Source of the DNA: Phytopythium helicoides
Taxonomy: Eukaryota > Oomycota > Peronosporomycetes > Pythiales > Pythiaceae
Direction of reading: 5' to 3'
DNA length: 64,000 nt
NCBI GenBank assembly: GCA_024867545.1
Contig: JANFNE010000033.1
Coordinates: 588,631 to 652,630 of the forward strand
In this document: positions 29,970-41,546 of the stretch, in pieces
Position numbering within the stretch: the first letter of the stretch is position 1
How the letters are laid out: each line of letters opens with the position of its first letter
The notes under the pieces: model-generated
Seen by the model: only the letters and a program-made list of their open reading frames with translations
Databases searched by the model: none
Told to the model about the DNA's origin: nothing
Program-made: the position numbers and the translations under genes

Positions 29970-32208
29970 TAAGCAAACAAAGCGGAGTAATTTGCGGTTG
30001 GGGCTCATGGCTTGCTTGGCCATGCCAGTTCGTCAGTGCCCACATCCTTTGCCAAGCGCACGAACGTACAAATAATATCAAATCGCAGATTTCCTCCTAC
30101 GTCCATATATGGTGATTAGTCACGACGAAAAACAATACACTGAAACGCTGGTACCACACTATTTTTTGTGAACGATCCTTTTATTTTTTGTACGATTCGA
30201 CTTCTTCGACCTCTACACGGCATCACTCGACTCACTCATTCACTCTTTCAACCCTCGATCGGCGTGAAGGGGTTGTAGAAGTCCTGTCCGAGCCAAGAGC
30301 GCGTCTTCTTGGTGTAGATGGGCTCACCAGCCTCGAAGTTGGCCGCGTCGTTGATGTCACCCTGTGCCGACGTACTTGGCGATCAGCGGGTACGGGAAGA
30401 GGGGGCGAGTGACCGTCTCCGCAGCCGACCCCGAGGTCGAGGTCGAAGCGAGGCGGCGCGTGGTGGCCCACTGACCGAACGTGCTCGAGCTCGTGCTCGT
30501 GTCCGAGCTCGTCATGACCTCGTACGGCGCCTCACCGCCCTCGACCCAGTTCATGATGGCAGACACAAGGTCGATGGCCGCCGGACCCTCGCCATCACCG
30601 CAGTGGTGCACACCCGGCAGCAGGTACAGGCGCGTAAAGTCGTCGACGACGTCCTCACCCATGTGGGCTTGCAGTGCCTCGTAGTACGCGATGGTCGTCT
30701 GAGGAGGGATCTGCGGGTCGGCAAAACCGTGCCAGAGGATGAGCTTGCGGCCGGCCTCGTAGAAGGCCGACAGGTCGGCGCTGACCGAGTCGAGCAGAGG
30801 GTGACGAGGACGAAGCAGGTCGATGGTCGAGTTGGCGAACACAAAGTCCGACAGCGTGAAGTTGTCACCAGGGTACTGCTCGAAGATGAGGTACTTGATG
30901 CACGCCAGCGCGACGTCCGTGCTCATGACGCTCGTGGTTGCGGTCGCTCCTACGAAGACGCCCGACCAGCCGAGCTCTGAGCCGTATGGCGACTCACCCA
31001 CCGTCAGGTAGTCTCCAGTGTCCGGGTCCGTCGGGCCAGCGTAGATCTTGGTGGCCACCTCCACTTCGGCGGTCGTCAGACACGTCGAGTTGTCCGTCGC
31101 GTCGGCGGCGCACTCGATCGTCGACGGATCAAAGGTACAGGCACGCGGGTCCGTGAGGAGGCCGTCCTCGGCTCCATCGAGCGCGTCACAGGCAGCCAGC
31201 ACGGCATCGTGCAGGATCGTCAGGCGGTCCGTGAGTAGGATCTTGGTGCCATCCGCGGCCGTGTTGGTCAGCGACAGCCAGGCGTGGTGGAAGCTGTTCT
31301 GGAACTGGAACAACATGGCGGGAGCGCCGGCGAGGATGCCGTCGAAGTCGTCTGGGTAACGCAGCGCCTCCATGATGGCCTCACGACCACCGTCCGAGCA
31401 GCCGTTGAAGTACGCGTACGCTTGCTCCTGACCGTAGTACGCCTTGATGAGGCGCTTGGCGATCTCGGCTGTCTGGTGCTGCGCGAGGTAGGCGAACTCG
31501 ACGCGCTTACCCTCGACCAGGCCGAACGTGCCGTCCGTGCCTCCATTCATGTCGCTCACGGCGTAGACGAAGTTGCCGTTGGCGACCTCCTCGTTGCCGT
31601 TGGCCGCACCGGGAGCAATGCTCATGATGGTACCGCAGAGACCACCGCAGCCGATCTGCATGTAACGCTGGGTCCAGGTCGAGACAGGGAGCATGGCCTC
31701 CCACTTCATGGACGGCGCCGTGGTTCCCGTGACGACGCAGTAGTCGATGCCGTCGGTCGCAGTCACGGCGGCGGTCGAGACGTTGCTTCCAGCGCCGCCG
31801 ATGTCGGTGATGTTGATGGCGAGGAGGTCAGCGCAGTCGATGACAGGTTCGACGACCGCCAACGTCACAGCCGCGCTGCCATCGGTGGATGTAGACGCGG
31901 ACGCGGACGCGGAAGAGGAGGCCTGGGCGTCGACACGCGAGAGCGCGGCAGCGACCGCGATCGAGGCCGCGACCAAGGGTCGGTTGAGGAGCTTCATGGT
32001 GGAGGAGGGAGCTTGGTGGGGTAGCTCGCCAATTGGAGAATGGTCGTGGGTGTGCGTGGTTTGAGGGACGTTGCCATTGGCAGAGAGGTGGGGTCGAGTG
32101 GGGTCAGGGAACCAAGGGCGTCTCTGTGGCTGTTGGTTGTGCCTGCCTCACTCGGTTGCTCGTCGGCGAGTTGATGAGACGGTGTGACACTGTTGCTCGT
32201 CACTTGAT
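29970..32208. repeat. Inverted-repeat arm B1 (partner about 33494-35790)
   Basis: The reverse complement matches 33494-35790 from AGCAAACAAAGCGGAGTAATTTG (start at about 29972) through the esterase gene and its 5' flank to CACTTGATATTGCCCC (about 32208). The partner has about 75 bp extra in the downstream flank (35702-35770). Weaker homology continues inward to about 32538. Confidence 0.85.
30248..31997 (-). CDS. Secreted feruloyl esterase / tannase family, copy B1 (frameshift near the C-terminus)
   Basis: From the ATG at 31997 the protein has a signal peptide, a short Ala/Ser linker, GCSDGG, HGFADPQ and HHCGDGEG, so all catalytic residues are present. The open frame stops at 30357 because CACAGGGTGAC (about 30360-30370) has one more G than the inverted copy B2. 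Without that base the frame would run to 30248 and end in TPIEG, adding the last about 36 residues (through DINDAANFEAGEP and WLGQDF). B1 and B2 are about 98% alike; against the A copies they are clearly paralogous but diverged. Whether the extra G is real cannot be decided from this sequence. Confidence 0.88.
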
Positions 32209-33493
32209 ATTGCCCCAGGTTTTCCGAGATCCTTTGAGATCCTGCGGTTGTAATGGGGGCGCGTGTAGTGCCTGGACTTAGAGATGGTGCTTTGGCAGCA
32301 GATCTCGGATGCGTAGCCACTCCGTAGGCATCAGGCTCTGGCGGATTGGTAAGGCTCGTCGCCGCGTTGGGATCATTAAATCTTGAGTTCCTGCCCACCA
32401 TGCGAGTGAACCGTCTCCTTCAAAACCTGAGGTAGCCGGTGCAAGATCATCCGAGATCTTAATGGGAATAAGCATGGGTTGATAATTGATGACGCTCCTA
32501 GTTTTTCTGGTCGATTGCGTCGAACGAAAACGGTTGACGTGGAGGAGACTGCTGTTGTCGGAGGCAGTCGCGAGCGTTGGACTCGGGCATTGATGCAAGA
32601 AAGGGCTGCATCGCGCAGACTCAACGCTCGCGCTTGCACAATGTCACTCACTGGCGAATCTTGCTTTTCCAAGCAACCCCCAGCACACACTGCCATCTAG
32701 GCAACAGATATACATCAGACTCCGTGCTTTATCCTGTATCCATGGTATTCGGCTCGCCACTAGGATGGGACAAAATCCTACGTCACCATTTTTTAGTCAA
32801 CGCAATCAGCCATTTCGGTGCTTGCTAACCGGCTACCTAGTGTACGGTTTGCTTCAGCAAACAAGAGTGGACATCAGCATTGAACACCATAGTACTCGAC
32901 AGCAGAGTGGCCCGGTCTGCAAACTTAGTGTACACGTAATCCCAAATCAGAGACGTGGCTTCTACAACAACAAACAACAAGCAACTCCCAGGCACGGTGC
33001 CTGGATCTTCACTCGAATACAGTGACACTAAGCGCTCCTTTCATGATCGAGGCCTCTGCTGCATCCACGAGGATCACGATAGGGTACGTGAGCGAGGTGA
33101 TGATCTCGAAGGATCCTCCACAAATCTCACCAGAATCTGTTCTGTTGAGTAATGCTGGACACGAACTACTGTACACTATTGCGCGTCAACTTGTTTCGGC
33201 AGACGCAATCGACCAGCAGAGCCAAGCCAGTGTGCAATACAGTAGCAACAGTACTACCGATACAAGGGTGTACGGTTCACTTACCCCGCCAAGCGACGCA
33301 GATCCAAGATGATCCGGTGCTCAGTGTCGCGGTGCGCTTTGCATGGCACACGTCGTCCATCATCTACCGCCATCTGCCATCCCCGACCGCCTCTAACACC
33401 ACACACCATGCGGCTCAGGAAGCAAGCTACCAAGATCCATGCCACAGCAGCATCTACAACCAATGGAAAGACTACAGCAGATTGTTCAGGAAG
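32209..33493. other. Spacer of inverted repeat B
   Basis: No convincing gene lies in this 1.28 kb. Degenerate inverted patches show that the arms once reached further in: 32507-32538 and 33185-33216 share GTCAAC...GACGCAATCGACCAG in opposite orientation. A segment at about 32823-33004 ends in the near-perfect palindrome CCAGGCACGGTGCCTGG (32988-33004) and could be a remnant of a mobile element. No open frame here has a recognisable domain. Confidence 0.5.
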
Positions 33494-35790
33494 GATATCA
33501 AGTGACGAGCAACAGTGTCACACCGTCTCATCAACTCGCAGACGAGCAACCGAGTGAGGCAGGCACAACCAACAACCACAGAGACGCCCTTGGTTTCCTG
33601 ACCCCACTCGACCCAACCCCACCGCCAACGCCACCGTCCCTCAAACCACGCACATCCACGGCCATTCTCCAATTGGCGAGCTACCCCACCAAGCTCCATC
33701 CTCCACCATGAAGCTCCTCAACCGACCCTTGGTCGCGGCCTCGATCGCGGTCGCTGCCGCGCTCTCGCATACCGACGCCCAGGCGTCCACTTCCGCGTCC
33801 GCGTCCGCGTCATCCACCGATGGCAGCGCGGCCTGTGACGTTGGCGGTCGTCGAACCTGTCATCGACTGCGCTGACCTCCTCGCCATCAACATCACCGAC
33901 ATCGGCGGCGCTGGAAGCAACGTCTCGACCGCCGCCGTGACTGCGACCGACGGCATCGACTACTGCGTCGTCACGGGAACCACGGCGCCGTCCATGAAGT
34001 GGGAGGCCATGCTCCCTGTCTCGACCTGGACCCAGCGTTACATGCAGATCGGCTGCGGTGGTCTCTGCGGTACCATCATGAGCATTGCTCCCGGTGCGGC
34101 CAACGGCAACGAGGAGGTCGCCAACGGCAACTTCGTCTACGCCGTGAGCGACATGAATGGAGGCACGGACGGCACGTTCGGCCTGGTCGAGGGTAAGCGC
34201 GTCGAGTTCGCCTACCTCGCGCAGCACCAGACAGCCGAGATCGCCAAGCGCCTCATCAAGGCGTACTACGGTCAGGAGCAGGCGTACGCGTACTTCAACG
34301 GCTGCTCGGACGGCGGTCGTGAGGCTATCATGGAGGCGCTGCGTTACCCAGACGACTTCGACGGCATCCTCGCCGGCGCTCCCGCCATGTTGTTCCAGTT
34401 CCAGAACAGCTTCCACCACGCCTGGCTGTCGCTGACCAACACGGCCGCGGATGGCACCAAGATCCTGCTCACGGACCGCCTGACGATCCTGCACGATGCC
34501 GTGCTGGCTGCCTGTGACGCGCTCGATGGAGTCGAGGACGGCCTCCTCACGGACCCGCGTGCCTGTACCTTTGATCCGTCGACGATCGAGTGCGCCGCCG
34601 ACGCGACGGACAACTCGACGTGCCTGACGACCGCCGAGGTGGAGGTGGTCACCAAGATCTACGCTGGCCCGACGGACCCGGACACCGGAGACTACCTGAC
34701 GGTGGGCGAGTCGCCATACGGCTCGGAGCTCGGCTGGTCGGGCGTCTTCGTCGGAGCGACCGCGACCACGAGCGTCATGAGCACGGATGTCGCGCTGGCG
34801 TGCATCAAGTACCTCATCTTCGAGCAGTACCCTGGTGACAACTTCACGCTGTCGGACTTTGTGTTCGCCAACTCGACCATCGACCTGCTTCGTCCTCGTC
34901 ACCCTCTGCTCGACTCGGTCAGCGCCGACCTGTCGGCCTTCTACGAGGCCGGCCGCAAGCTCATCCTCTGGCACGGTTTTGCCGACCCGCAGATCCCTCC
35001 TCAGACGACCATCGCGTACTACGAGGCACTGCAAGCCCACATGGGTGAGGACGTCGTCGACGACTTTACGCGCCTGTACCTGCTGCCGGGTGTGCACCAC
35101 TGCGGTGATGGCGAGGGTCCGGCGGCCATCGACCTTGTGTCTGCCATCATGAACTGGGTCGAGGGCGGTGAGGCGCCGTACGAGGTCATGACGAGCTCGG
35201 ACACGAGCACGAGCTCGAGCACGTTCGGTCAGTGGGCCACCACGCGCCGCCTCGCTTCGACCTCGACCTCGGGGTCGGCTGCGGAGACGGTCACTCGCCC
35301 CCTCTTCCCGTACCCGCTGATCGCCAAGTACGTCGGCACAGGTGACATCAACGACGCGGCCAACTTCGAGGCTGGTGAGCCCATCTACACCAAGAAGACG
35401 CGCTCCTGGCTCGGACAGGACTTCTACAACCCCTTCACGCCGATCGAGGGTTGAGAGAGCGAATAAGTGAGAATGAGTAAGCCGAGTGAAGCCGTGTAGA
35501 GGTCGAAGAAGTCGTATCGTACAAAAAATAAAAGGATCGTTCACAAAAAATAGTGTGGTACCAGCGTTTCAGTGTATTGTTTTTCGTCGTGACCAATCAC
35601 CATATATGGACGTAGGAGGAAATCTGCGACTTGATATTATTTGTACGTTCGTGCGCTTGGCAAAGGATGTGGGCACTGACGAACTGGCATGGCCAAGCCA
35701 TGATTCTGTGACATTGAGGGCAATGGATTATGAGAGGTGGGTGCGAAGGGTAGAAATGTAGGACACCACAAATTACTCCGCTTTGTTTGC
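33494..35790. repeat. Inverted-repeat arm B2 (partner 29970-32208)
   Basis: This is the mirror copy of arm B1, carrying the esterase and both flanks. The coding core is almost identical to B1. The flanks carry substitutions and an indel of about 75 bp. Confidence 0.85.
33708..35454 (+). CDS. Secreted feruloyl esterase / tannase family, copy B2 (frameshift near the N-terminus)
   Basis: The ATG at 33708 begins a signal peptide (MKLLNRPLVAASIAVAAALS). About 40 codons in, the frame is broken by one extra C: GCGGCCTGTGACG at 33830-33840, against GCGGCTGTGACG in copy B1. After that point the frame is open to 35454 with GCSDGG, HGFADPQ and HHCGDGEG intact. As it stands, the catalytic part would only be made from an internal ATG without a signal peptide. 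The break is at a different place from the break in B1, so each copy is intact where the other is broken. Confidence 0.88.
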
Positions 35791-36084
35791 TGCTGGGGAA
35801 CGATCGAGTGAACAGGTGAAGGATTCTGCTCTTTTCCGAGACCGTCAACTGCGTCAAATCACGCATGCATGCGTGCAGCCACCTTGTCTTGCCTAGCCAA
35901 GGCGAAAAAATAGTGTTTGCATTCAGGATATGACGCGATCGATGAAATTGCTCGCTCTCACTAACGAAAAATAATCAAACAGAATGGTTCATTGAAGCGT
36001 GGCCATTTTGTACACTTTGCATTTGATAATGGCCGCCTACTACAGTATTCATGGTCTGGAGCGCACCATAGCTTTGAAGGGTGA
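35455..36084. other. Intergenic region downstream of esterase B2
   Basis: Up to about 35790 this is the outer flank of arm B2. The remaining 300 bp down to the stop of the SWIM gene hold no recognisable gene. Confidence 0.4.
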
Positions 36085-38950
36085 CTAGTCTCCGCGCCAC
36101 GAATCTCGTCCTTGACTGGCCTCCTCGTCACTTCTATCTTGCCCGGGTCCATTAGCCTCTTCTTCCTTGTCTTCGACTTCAGATTCGCCCTGCAGGTCGA
36201 TAACTGGCGGACTGAGTGAATCTAACGAAGGCAACTCGCTATCACGCGGCCTTATCACCGACCCACTGGATTTGCTAACTGTCAGAGTCTCCGATGCGTT
36301 TCCGGGTGGCGCTGATAAAGTCGTGGTAGCGGATGAAGAAGGTACAATCCTTGAACTAGTAGCGACAGGACCACTCGCTCTTGATGCCGATGCCGGGCGG
36401 TATATAGGCGGCCGTCCGACCCTATTCGACGGCGGCGATGGGGAAGGCTGACCAGAACTTGCTGTGGCGACGGGGCTCGGCATTCTTGCAACTTGCGGTA
36501 TATCTCTGAGCTCGATGTTCTTCTCTACCTGTTGGTAGTATCGCATTGTCGCGTCAAACTCCGTGTCGCTGAGCTGCATGATCTGGAGACCAATGCGCTT
36601 GCCAATATCCATCGCAGAAACAAACTTCTCCCACGAGCCAGGGGAAACAACGACTGTGTTTCGATTCTCGTCGTCCATACTGGCATCTGCAGTTCTCTTC
36701 GGAAGTCTTGGACCCACGGACGTGGACACGAAGCGAGTCGGATGTAAGCGACCCGCTATCGAAAAATGCACAAACTTCCCGTAGCACCCATCGGCGCTCC
36801 AGCGTCTCAATCGGGATGATGGTTTTGCAGCGAATGATGCGGCGAATGTAAAAGACATGACGACACGGGAGGTGGTGGTTTACCATGAACGCACACGAGC
36901 ATTGCCACCCAAGTTTCTCCTCCACGCAAAACTCTTTCCCCGGCTCGTCGCAGAATGCGTCGTTGAGTGCGACCGCCTGAGACAAAGAAAGTCCCGCGGC
37001 TAGGCTCGCAAAAGCGGTATTGAGCGCGACCAATGGCGTGAGTGTACTGTGGCTGAACAAGCTGGCAGGCATGGGGGCTGATCAGTTGACGCTAGCAACT
37101 TCATTTCGTCTATCGTACTGTTGGTCGTCAAGGCTTGTCGGACCGCTTGATTGAACAATGATGTTAGTCCTTGATCGACGAAGCTTGGTCATATAGCTGC
37201 GCTCAACCATAGCCTGAAAAATTGATGGATACAACGGTCTCATCCAGCGTCATGCCGTTTTCCTGGTCGACTGTTTCCGACAGACGACTGGATTTCCCGC
37301 CACGTGGTCTCGAGACGTCTCGATTCATTGGCTCCGAAACGTGGTAACATTTTCGCGCTTGTAGGTACTCCACATATCGTGGCATGCATCCCACGTCTTG
37401 CGAAGTACGCGACAAATGGGTGCGCCTCAGAGCCAAGAATTTCAACGATACCGCGCACGTTTGTGACGTACACCAGTTCGGTTGGAGCGTACACAAGCAG
37501 CTGAGCGAGAGTACAAAGCCGGTCTTTATGCCACGCACTCAGATCGGCACCACGATCCATGATGGCATCTTGCAGTTCTTTGACCACTCTGAACTGAGAC
37601 AGGAGTATGCGCGCCTTCGGAAAGTACGAGCGCATTAATGAGATTTCCGGTGCATCCCTGCGATCAACGATAATCGCGCGAACATTCGCCCACTTGGGAT
37701 TGAAGGAACGGAACTGCGCGAGCGACGCCGACCACGAATCGGGTCGGCCATTTTCAACAATGGCATGCTGGTTTGGACACGACAACAAAAGCATATCTAA
37801 GACTCCAGACGGATCCGCATGTCTGTGTAAACATTGAATGCATCCCACCTGAACAAATTGCCACATGCCAAATGTGTCGTGCGCAAGCAGTGAAAACAGT
37901 CGGTAGGTTGATGCGTTTGTGGCACCATTAGTGCTCCGGGTATCAGAACTAGAACATTCGACGCGAAGTACTTCTGGAAACGAATCGAATACGCGTCGCA
38001 TGTTCTTGGTCTGCATTGTGATGCAAGACAGCACTTTCTGTGAACAATGTAGCAAGCTGTCAGTTAATTGTGGAAAATGAAGCCATGGCGAGTAAAACTG
38101 CGTTGGCACACCTGACCGTCGACAAATATCTTGGCGACGCTACCTTCAACATCATCAAACTCCTTGACATACCGTGCGAGTCGGGTTTCGACTGTCGAGT
38201 CGTCGGACTGATGACTCTTCATTCGCGCCAAAAAATCGCGCAGACTCATTGTAGGGCCCTTCTTCCTGTGGCACAACTCGCTGTCGCTTGCTAGGCGATT
38301 CACCAACCGAGACCGAATCGAGGGGCACAGAGCTTAGCCTGCTAGTAATTGCCTCGGCAGCATTAGAACTCGCGCGGGGCTCTGGGGGGATCCACGGCGG
38401 GTGTTCTCGGTGGATTGCGAGCGGGTGGTTATGCACTAGGAATGCCTTGGTCACGTGAATGCGGTAGGTGCCGTTGGACTCCTGCTTGAGCGTAGCGTTA
38501 ATCTGGACACGCACCGAGCGACATTTCACCACGTTAGTTCACGACGACAGTCATCAGCAACGCTGGCACCGCTTGCCTGGGCCTTGCACTCTGCGAACAT
38601 CTCCTCCTTGCGCCTTCGCTTGCCCTCGGCGCTAACCTTGTAGCCCGTGCAGTGCATGGTGCGCGAGTACTGCTCGTATTCCTCGGGGATTAGCGCGGCC
38701 TCGCCCTTGCCCGCGGCCGAGAGCGTCTGGTTGCGAATCTTGACGGACGTGGCCGAGCGCTTGGTGAACACCTGCGATTCCGCAAGTTAGTGCTGATTCC
38801 TGCGCGGAGCCTCGCGACAAGCGCGCCGACCTGGCTCGTGGCGCTCTGGTACTCGTCCAGGTACGCGAAGAAGTCCTCCCAGGTCGCGAACACGCGCCGC
38901 TTCATGCTCGGCGCCTGCCAGTAGCGCGAGGCCGGCGACTGCGCGTCCAT
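36085..38950 (-). pseudogene. FAR1/MULE-derived SWIM zinc-finger gene, frame-broken
   Basis: The minus-strand order is that of a FAR1-type transposase-derived protein. A start at 38950 (exon 38950-38831) is followed by an exon from 38771 with a WxxF...YExY-type domain. Next is a FAR1-like CRSVRVQINATLK...VTKAFLVHNHP stretch (38532-38400), then RLARYVKEFDDVEG...KIFVDGQ (to about 38108). A MULE-like core starts about 38039 (MQTKNMRRVFDSFPEVLRV...), and a SWIM finger WQCSCAFMVNHHLPCRHV lies near 36900-36847. The core's first acidic residue sits in VLRVECSSS, where active MULEs have an Asp, and the usual C.FH reads SQFRV, so transposition activity is unlikely. Besides acceptable introns, the frame changes without intron signals near 38525, 38250 and 36750. 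It is either a decaying gene or a gene with several sequence errors. Confidence 0.6.
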
Positions 38951-40130
38951 CGCGCTCTCGGGCTCTGCGCGGCCGTTTTCGCTCGGAGTTTCGCGCCTCG
39001 AGCGCTATGCGCGACTGGCGAAGCGACGGCAGGCGGGCGCGGCGCACGGAGCGGCGTGGGGCGCGGCCGGGCGAGCGGAAGGCGCCGCGAGCGCTGGGCT
39101 TCCCGCGGGTTCTCCGGTTGGAGTGGGAATGGCGCGCTGCTGGTTCGTAATACCTCTGAAAATGCATAATGGTCATGATGGATATGAAGGTTAAGAGGTT
39201 GTGAATCCGAGTGGCTTCAACGCGGTCAAATGGGTCCAGTTCTTTGTGACGGCCGTGGTGAGCGGGTTGGAATGAAGTGAAACTGCAGCGGAGGCCGCGA
39301 GGATCTGGGAATGTATTGTGGGAAGCATAGCACCTTCGAGGTTGTGGTCCTGTACGACTGCGACGAGTGATCACTGTGCGACGCGATATTTAACAGCGAC
39401 GGTTGTTTGTTGGGAACTACAGCCTCGCCCAGATATATTATTTCGTGCTTTGTGCGCTTCTCCGGAACGGAAGGGATGAACAGAAAGCGATTCCAGCTTG
39501 TGCATTCCGAAACTCAAGCGAGGACTCCAATTGCACGGGGATATTTGCGTCTACAGGTGCGACTGTTACACTGAGAAACCTGCATGGGCTTTCTCGATGA
39601 GCTCACCAGTGCCTATTGCGGAACGCGCTTTCTTGCTGATGTCGGTATCCACAAGTGTGTCGAGAATGTAGTTAGAGCCTGGAGGAACAATACTGAAAGG
39701 AAGGGATCACGACAGGTGGCCTCCCACTTTTGGCTGATTACACCAAGAGCTACCCAGCGGTCGCATCCATCCCTTTTCCAACTGCCAAACGAAAGAACAA
39801 AGGGGGAAAAAGCTCATCGCATTCCGCAGCCTCCTTGCATGCGCAGCCACCGCAATGCTTTTTCAATAGAGAAGTGCGTCCACCACACCGAGGCAACAAA
39901 ACAGCGTCAGCCGTGCTGCCACGCGGAGTACAGCCGCCCCATCCGCGCGAACAGTGGCCACCGTCAGTCAGCACTTCAACTCGGCGCCTGACGCACGCGC
40001 GGCGCAAATTTTGCGCTTCGTCAGGTCAGCCCGTTTTGTCGTCATCTCGGGCGGGGGCGTCGCTGATTGGCTCCCCGTCTGTCAATCCCCAAACTTTCAC
40101 CCAATCACATCTCTCGAAAAGCGATCATCA
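38951..40130. other. Intergenic region between the SWIM gene and the first lactonase gene
   Basis: About 1.2 kb holds no open frame with a recognisable domain. The segment next to 38951 is very GC-rich. TCAATCCCCAAACTTT at 40083-40098 resembles an oomycete initiator about 35 bp before the lactonase ATG. Confidence 0.4.
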
Positions 40131-41338
40131 ATGATGCGTGTCACCTCCGTCGTAGCTGCTCGCGCCGCATCCAGCCCCCTCCAAGCAGCCAGTCCGCAAT
40201 CCGCGCTCCAGGCCGCAAGCGTCCGCCCAGCCCCCCAAGTCCAGAGCCCCATGGCCGCCGTCACGCTCTTCGTGGGCACCTACACGCGCGTGGAGGGCCA
40301 CGTGCCAGACGGCAAGGGCCGCGGCGTCGAGGCGCTGGCGCTCGACCTGGCGACGGGCGCGCTGACGCCGCTGCGCGCCACGCCCGCGGGCATCAACCCC
40401 ACCTTCCTCTGCGGCTCCGGGTCCTCGCTGTACGTGGCCAACGAGTGCAACGAGCCGGGCGCGCGCGGCGAGACGGGCTTCGTGGCGTCCTTCGCCATCG
40501 GAGAGGCCGGCGCGCTGACCGAGACCAGCCGCCGAGAGACGCACGGCACCTTCCCGTGCCACGTCGCGCTCAACGCCTCGCGCGACTTCCTGACCGCCAC
40601 CAACTACGGCGGCGGTAGCGTTGCGCTCTACGCCATCAACCAGGACGGCTCGCTCAGCGAGAGCGTCGACCTGCACCAGTACCCAGGCAGCGGGTCGCTC
40701 GTCGTGCCCGACCGCCAGGAGGCCTGCGCACGTCCACAGCTCCACGTGGCTGCCGGACAAGGACGTCGTCATCGCCGCAGACCTGGGCAACGACCGCGTC
40801 GCCCCGTTCGCGCTCGACCGCGCGGCCAAGAAGCTCGTGCCGCAGGCGTTCGTCGCCCGCCCGCCGGGAACCGGCCCGCGCCACTTTGCCATCCACCCCT
40901 CCAAGAAGTTCGCCTACGTCCTGGGCGAGCTCAGCAACACCGTCGGAGTGCACACCGTCGACGAGGCCGGCACGCTGTCCGCCGAGGCTGTGCAGGAGAT
41001 CGGTACGCTGCCGGAGGGATTCACGGCGTGGAGCCTCGTCGCCGATATCCACACGTCTGCGGACGGCAAGTTCGTGTTCGCGTCCAACCGCGGCCACGAC
41101 TCGATCGCGGTCTTCAAGGTCGACCAGGCGACCTGGCAAGCTTGAGTTCGTTGAGCGTACGCCCACGCGAGGCAAGACGCCGCGCGCGTTCCTCGTGACG
41201 GGCGACCTGCTGATTGTGGCGAACCAGGACTCGCACTCGATCGCGGTCTTCCGCATCGACGGAGAGACGGGCAAGCTCACCTTCACGGGCCATGAGGTCG
41301 AGTGCTTCTCGCCCGTGTCGCTCTTTATCCACCAGTAG
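40131..41338 (+). CDS. 6-phosphogluconolactonase-like beta-propeller, copy 1 (two single-base insertions)
   Basis: This is a seven-bladed propeller lactonase of the bacterial Pgl (YbhE) type. Such enzymes hydrolyse 6-phosphogluconolactone in the pentose phosphate pathway. A 40-residue Ala/Ser/Arg leader (possible organelle targeting) precedes VTLFVGTYTR. Recognisable blades include GINPTFLCGSGSSLYVANEC, GPRHFAIHPSKKFAYVLGEL, ADIHTSADGKFVFASNRGHD and SIAVFRIDGETGKLTFTG. The frame breaks twice, each time by one T between CC and G. At 40725 (GGCCTGCGC) removal restores EAAHVHSS, and at 41134 (ACCTGGC) removal restores ATGKLEF. Comparison with the intact paralogue at 58188-59294 confirms the intended frame at both places. 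With these two bases the product is truncated after about 230 residues. Confidence 0.82.
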
Positions 41339-41480
41339 GTTTGTCGTTGAAGTAGCTCCAGTCGCGAGCGAGAATTGAATGTCGCTCTTTACAACTTCAA
41401 CGTCAACGTGGTCAAGTTTACAGGAAACGCTCATTGTTCGCGCACAGGTTCTGGCCAGCCTAGCAGAGCCGAGTCGTCAA

Positions 41481-41500
41481 GCTCACTCCGCAACTTGCTC
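41481..41500 (+). promoter_or_regulatory. Oomycete-type initiator of the small secreted protein gene
   Basis: GCTCACTCCGCAACTTGCTC resembles the GCTCATTYYNCAWTTT consensus and lies about 47 bp before the ATG at 41547. Confidence 0.45.
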
Positions 41501-41546
41501 TCCCCAGCTCAACACCAGCTCACCAGTCAAGCAAGTGCCAACCAAG

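Noticed and set aside
30248..35454. Possibility that the two B esterases are one gene duplicated by an assembly error
   Set aside because: The copies differ in the signal peptide, several internal residues and an indel of about 75 bp in the flank, so they are not a simple mirrored assembly artefact, although long reads would be conclusive.
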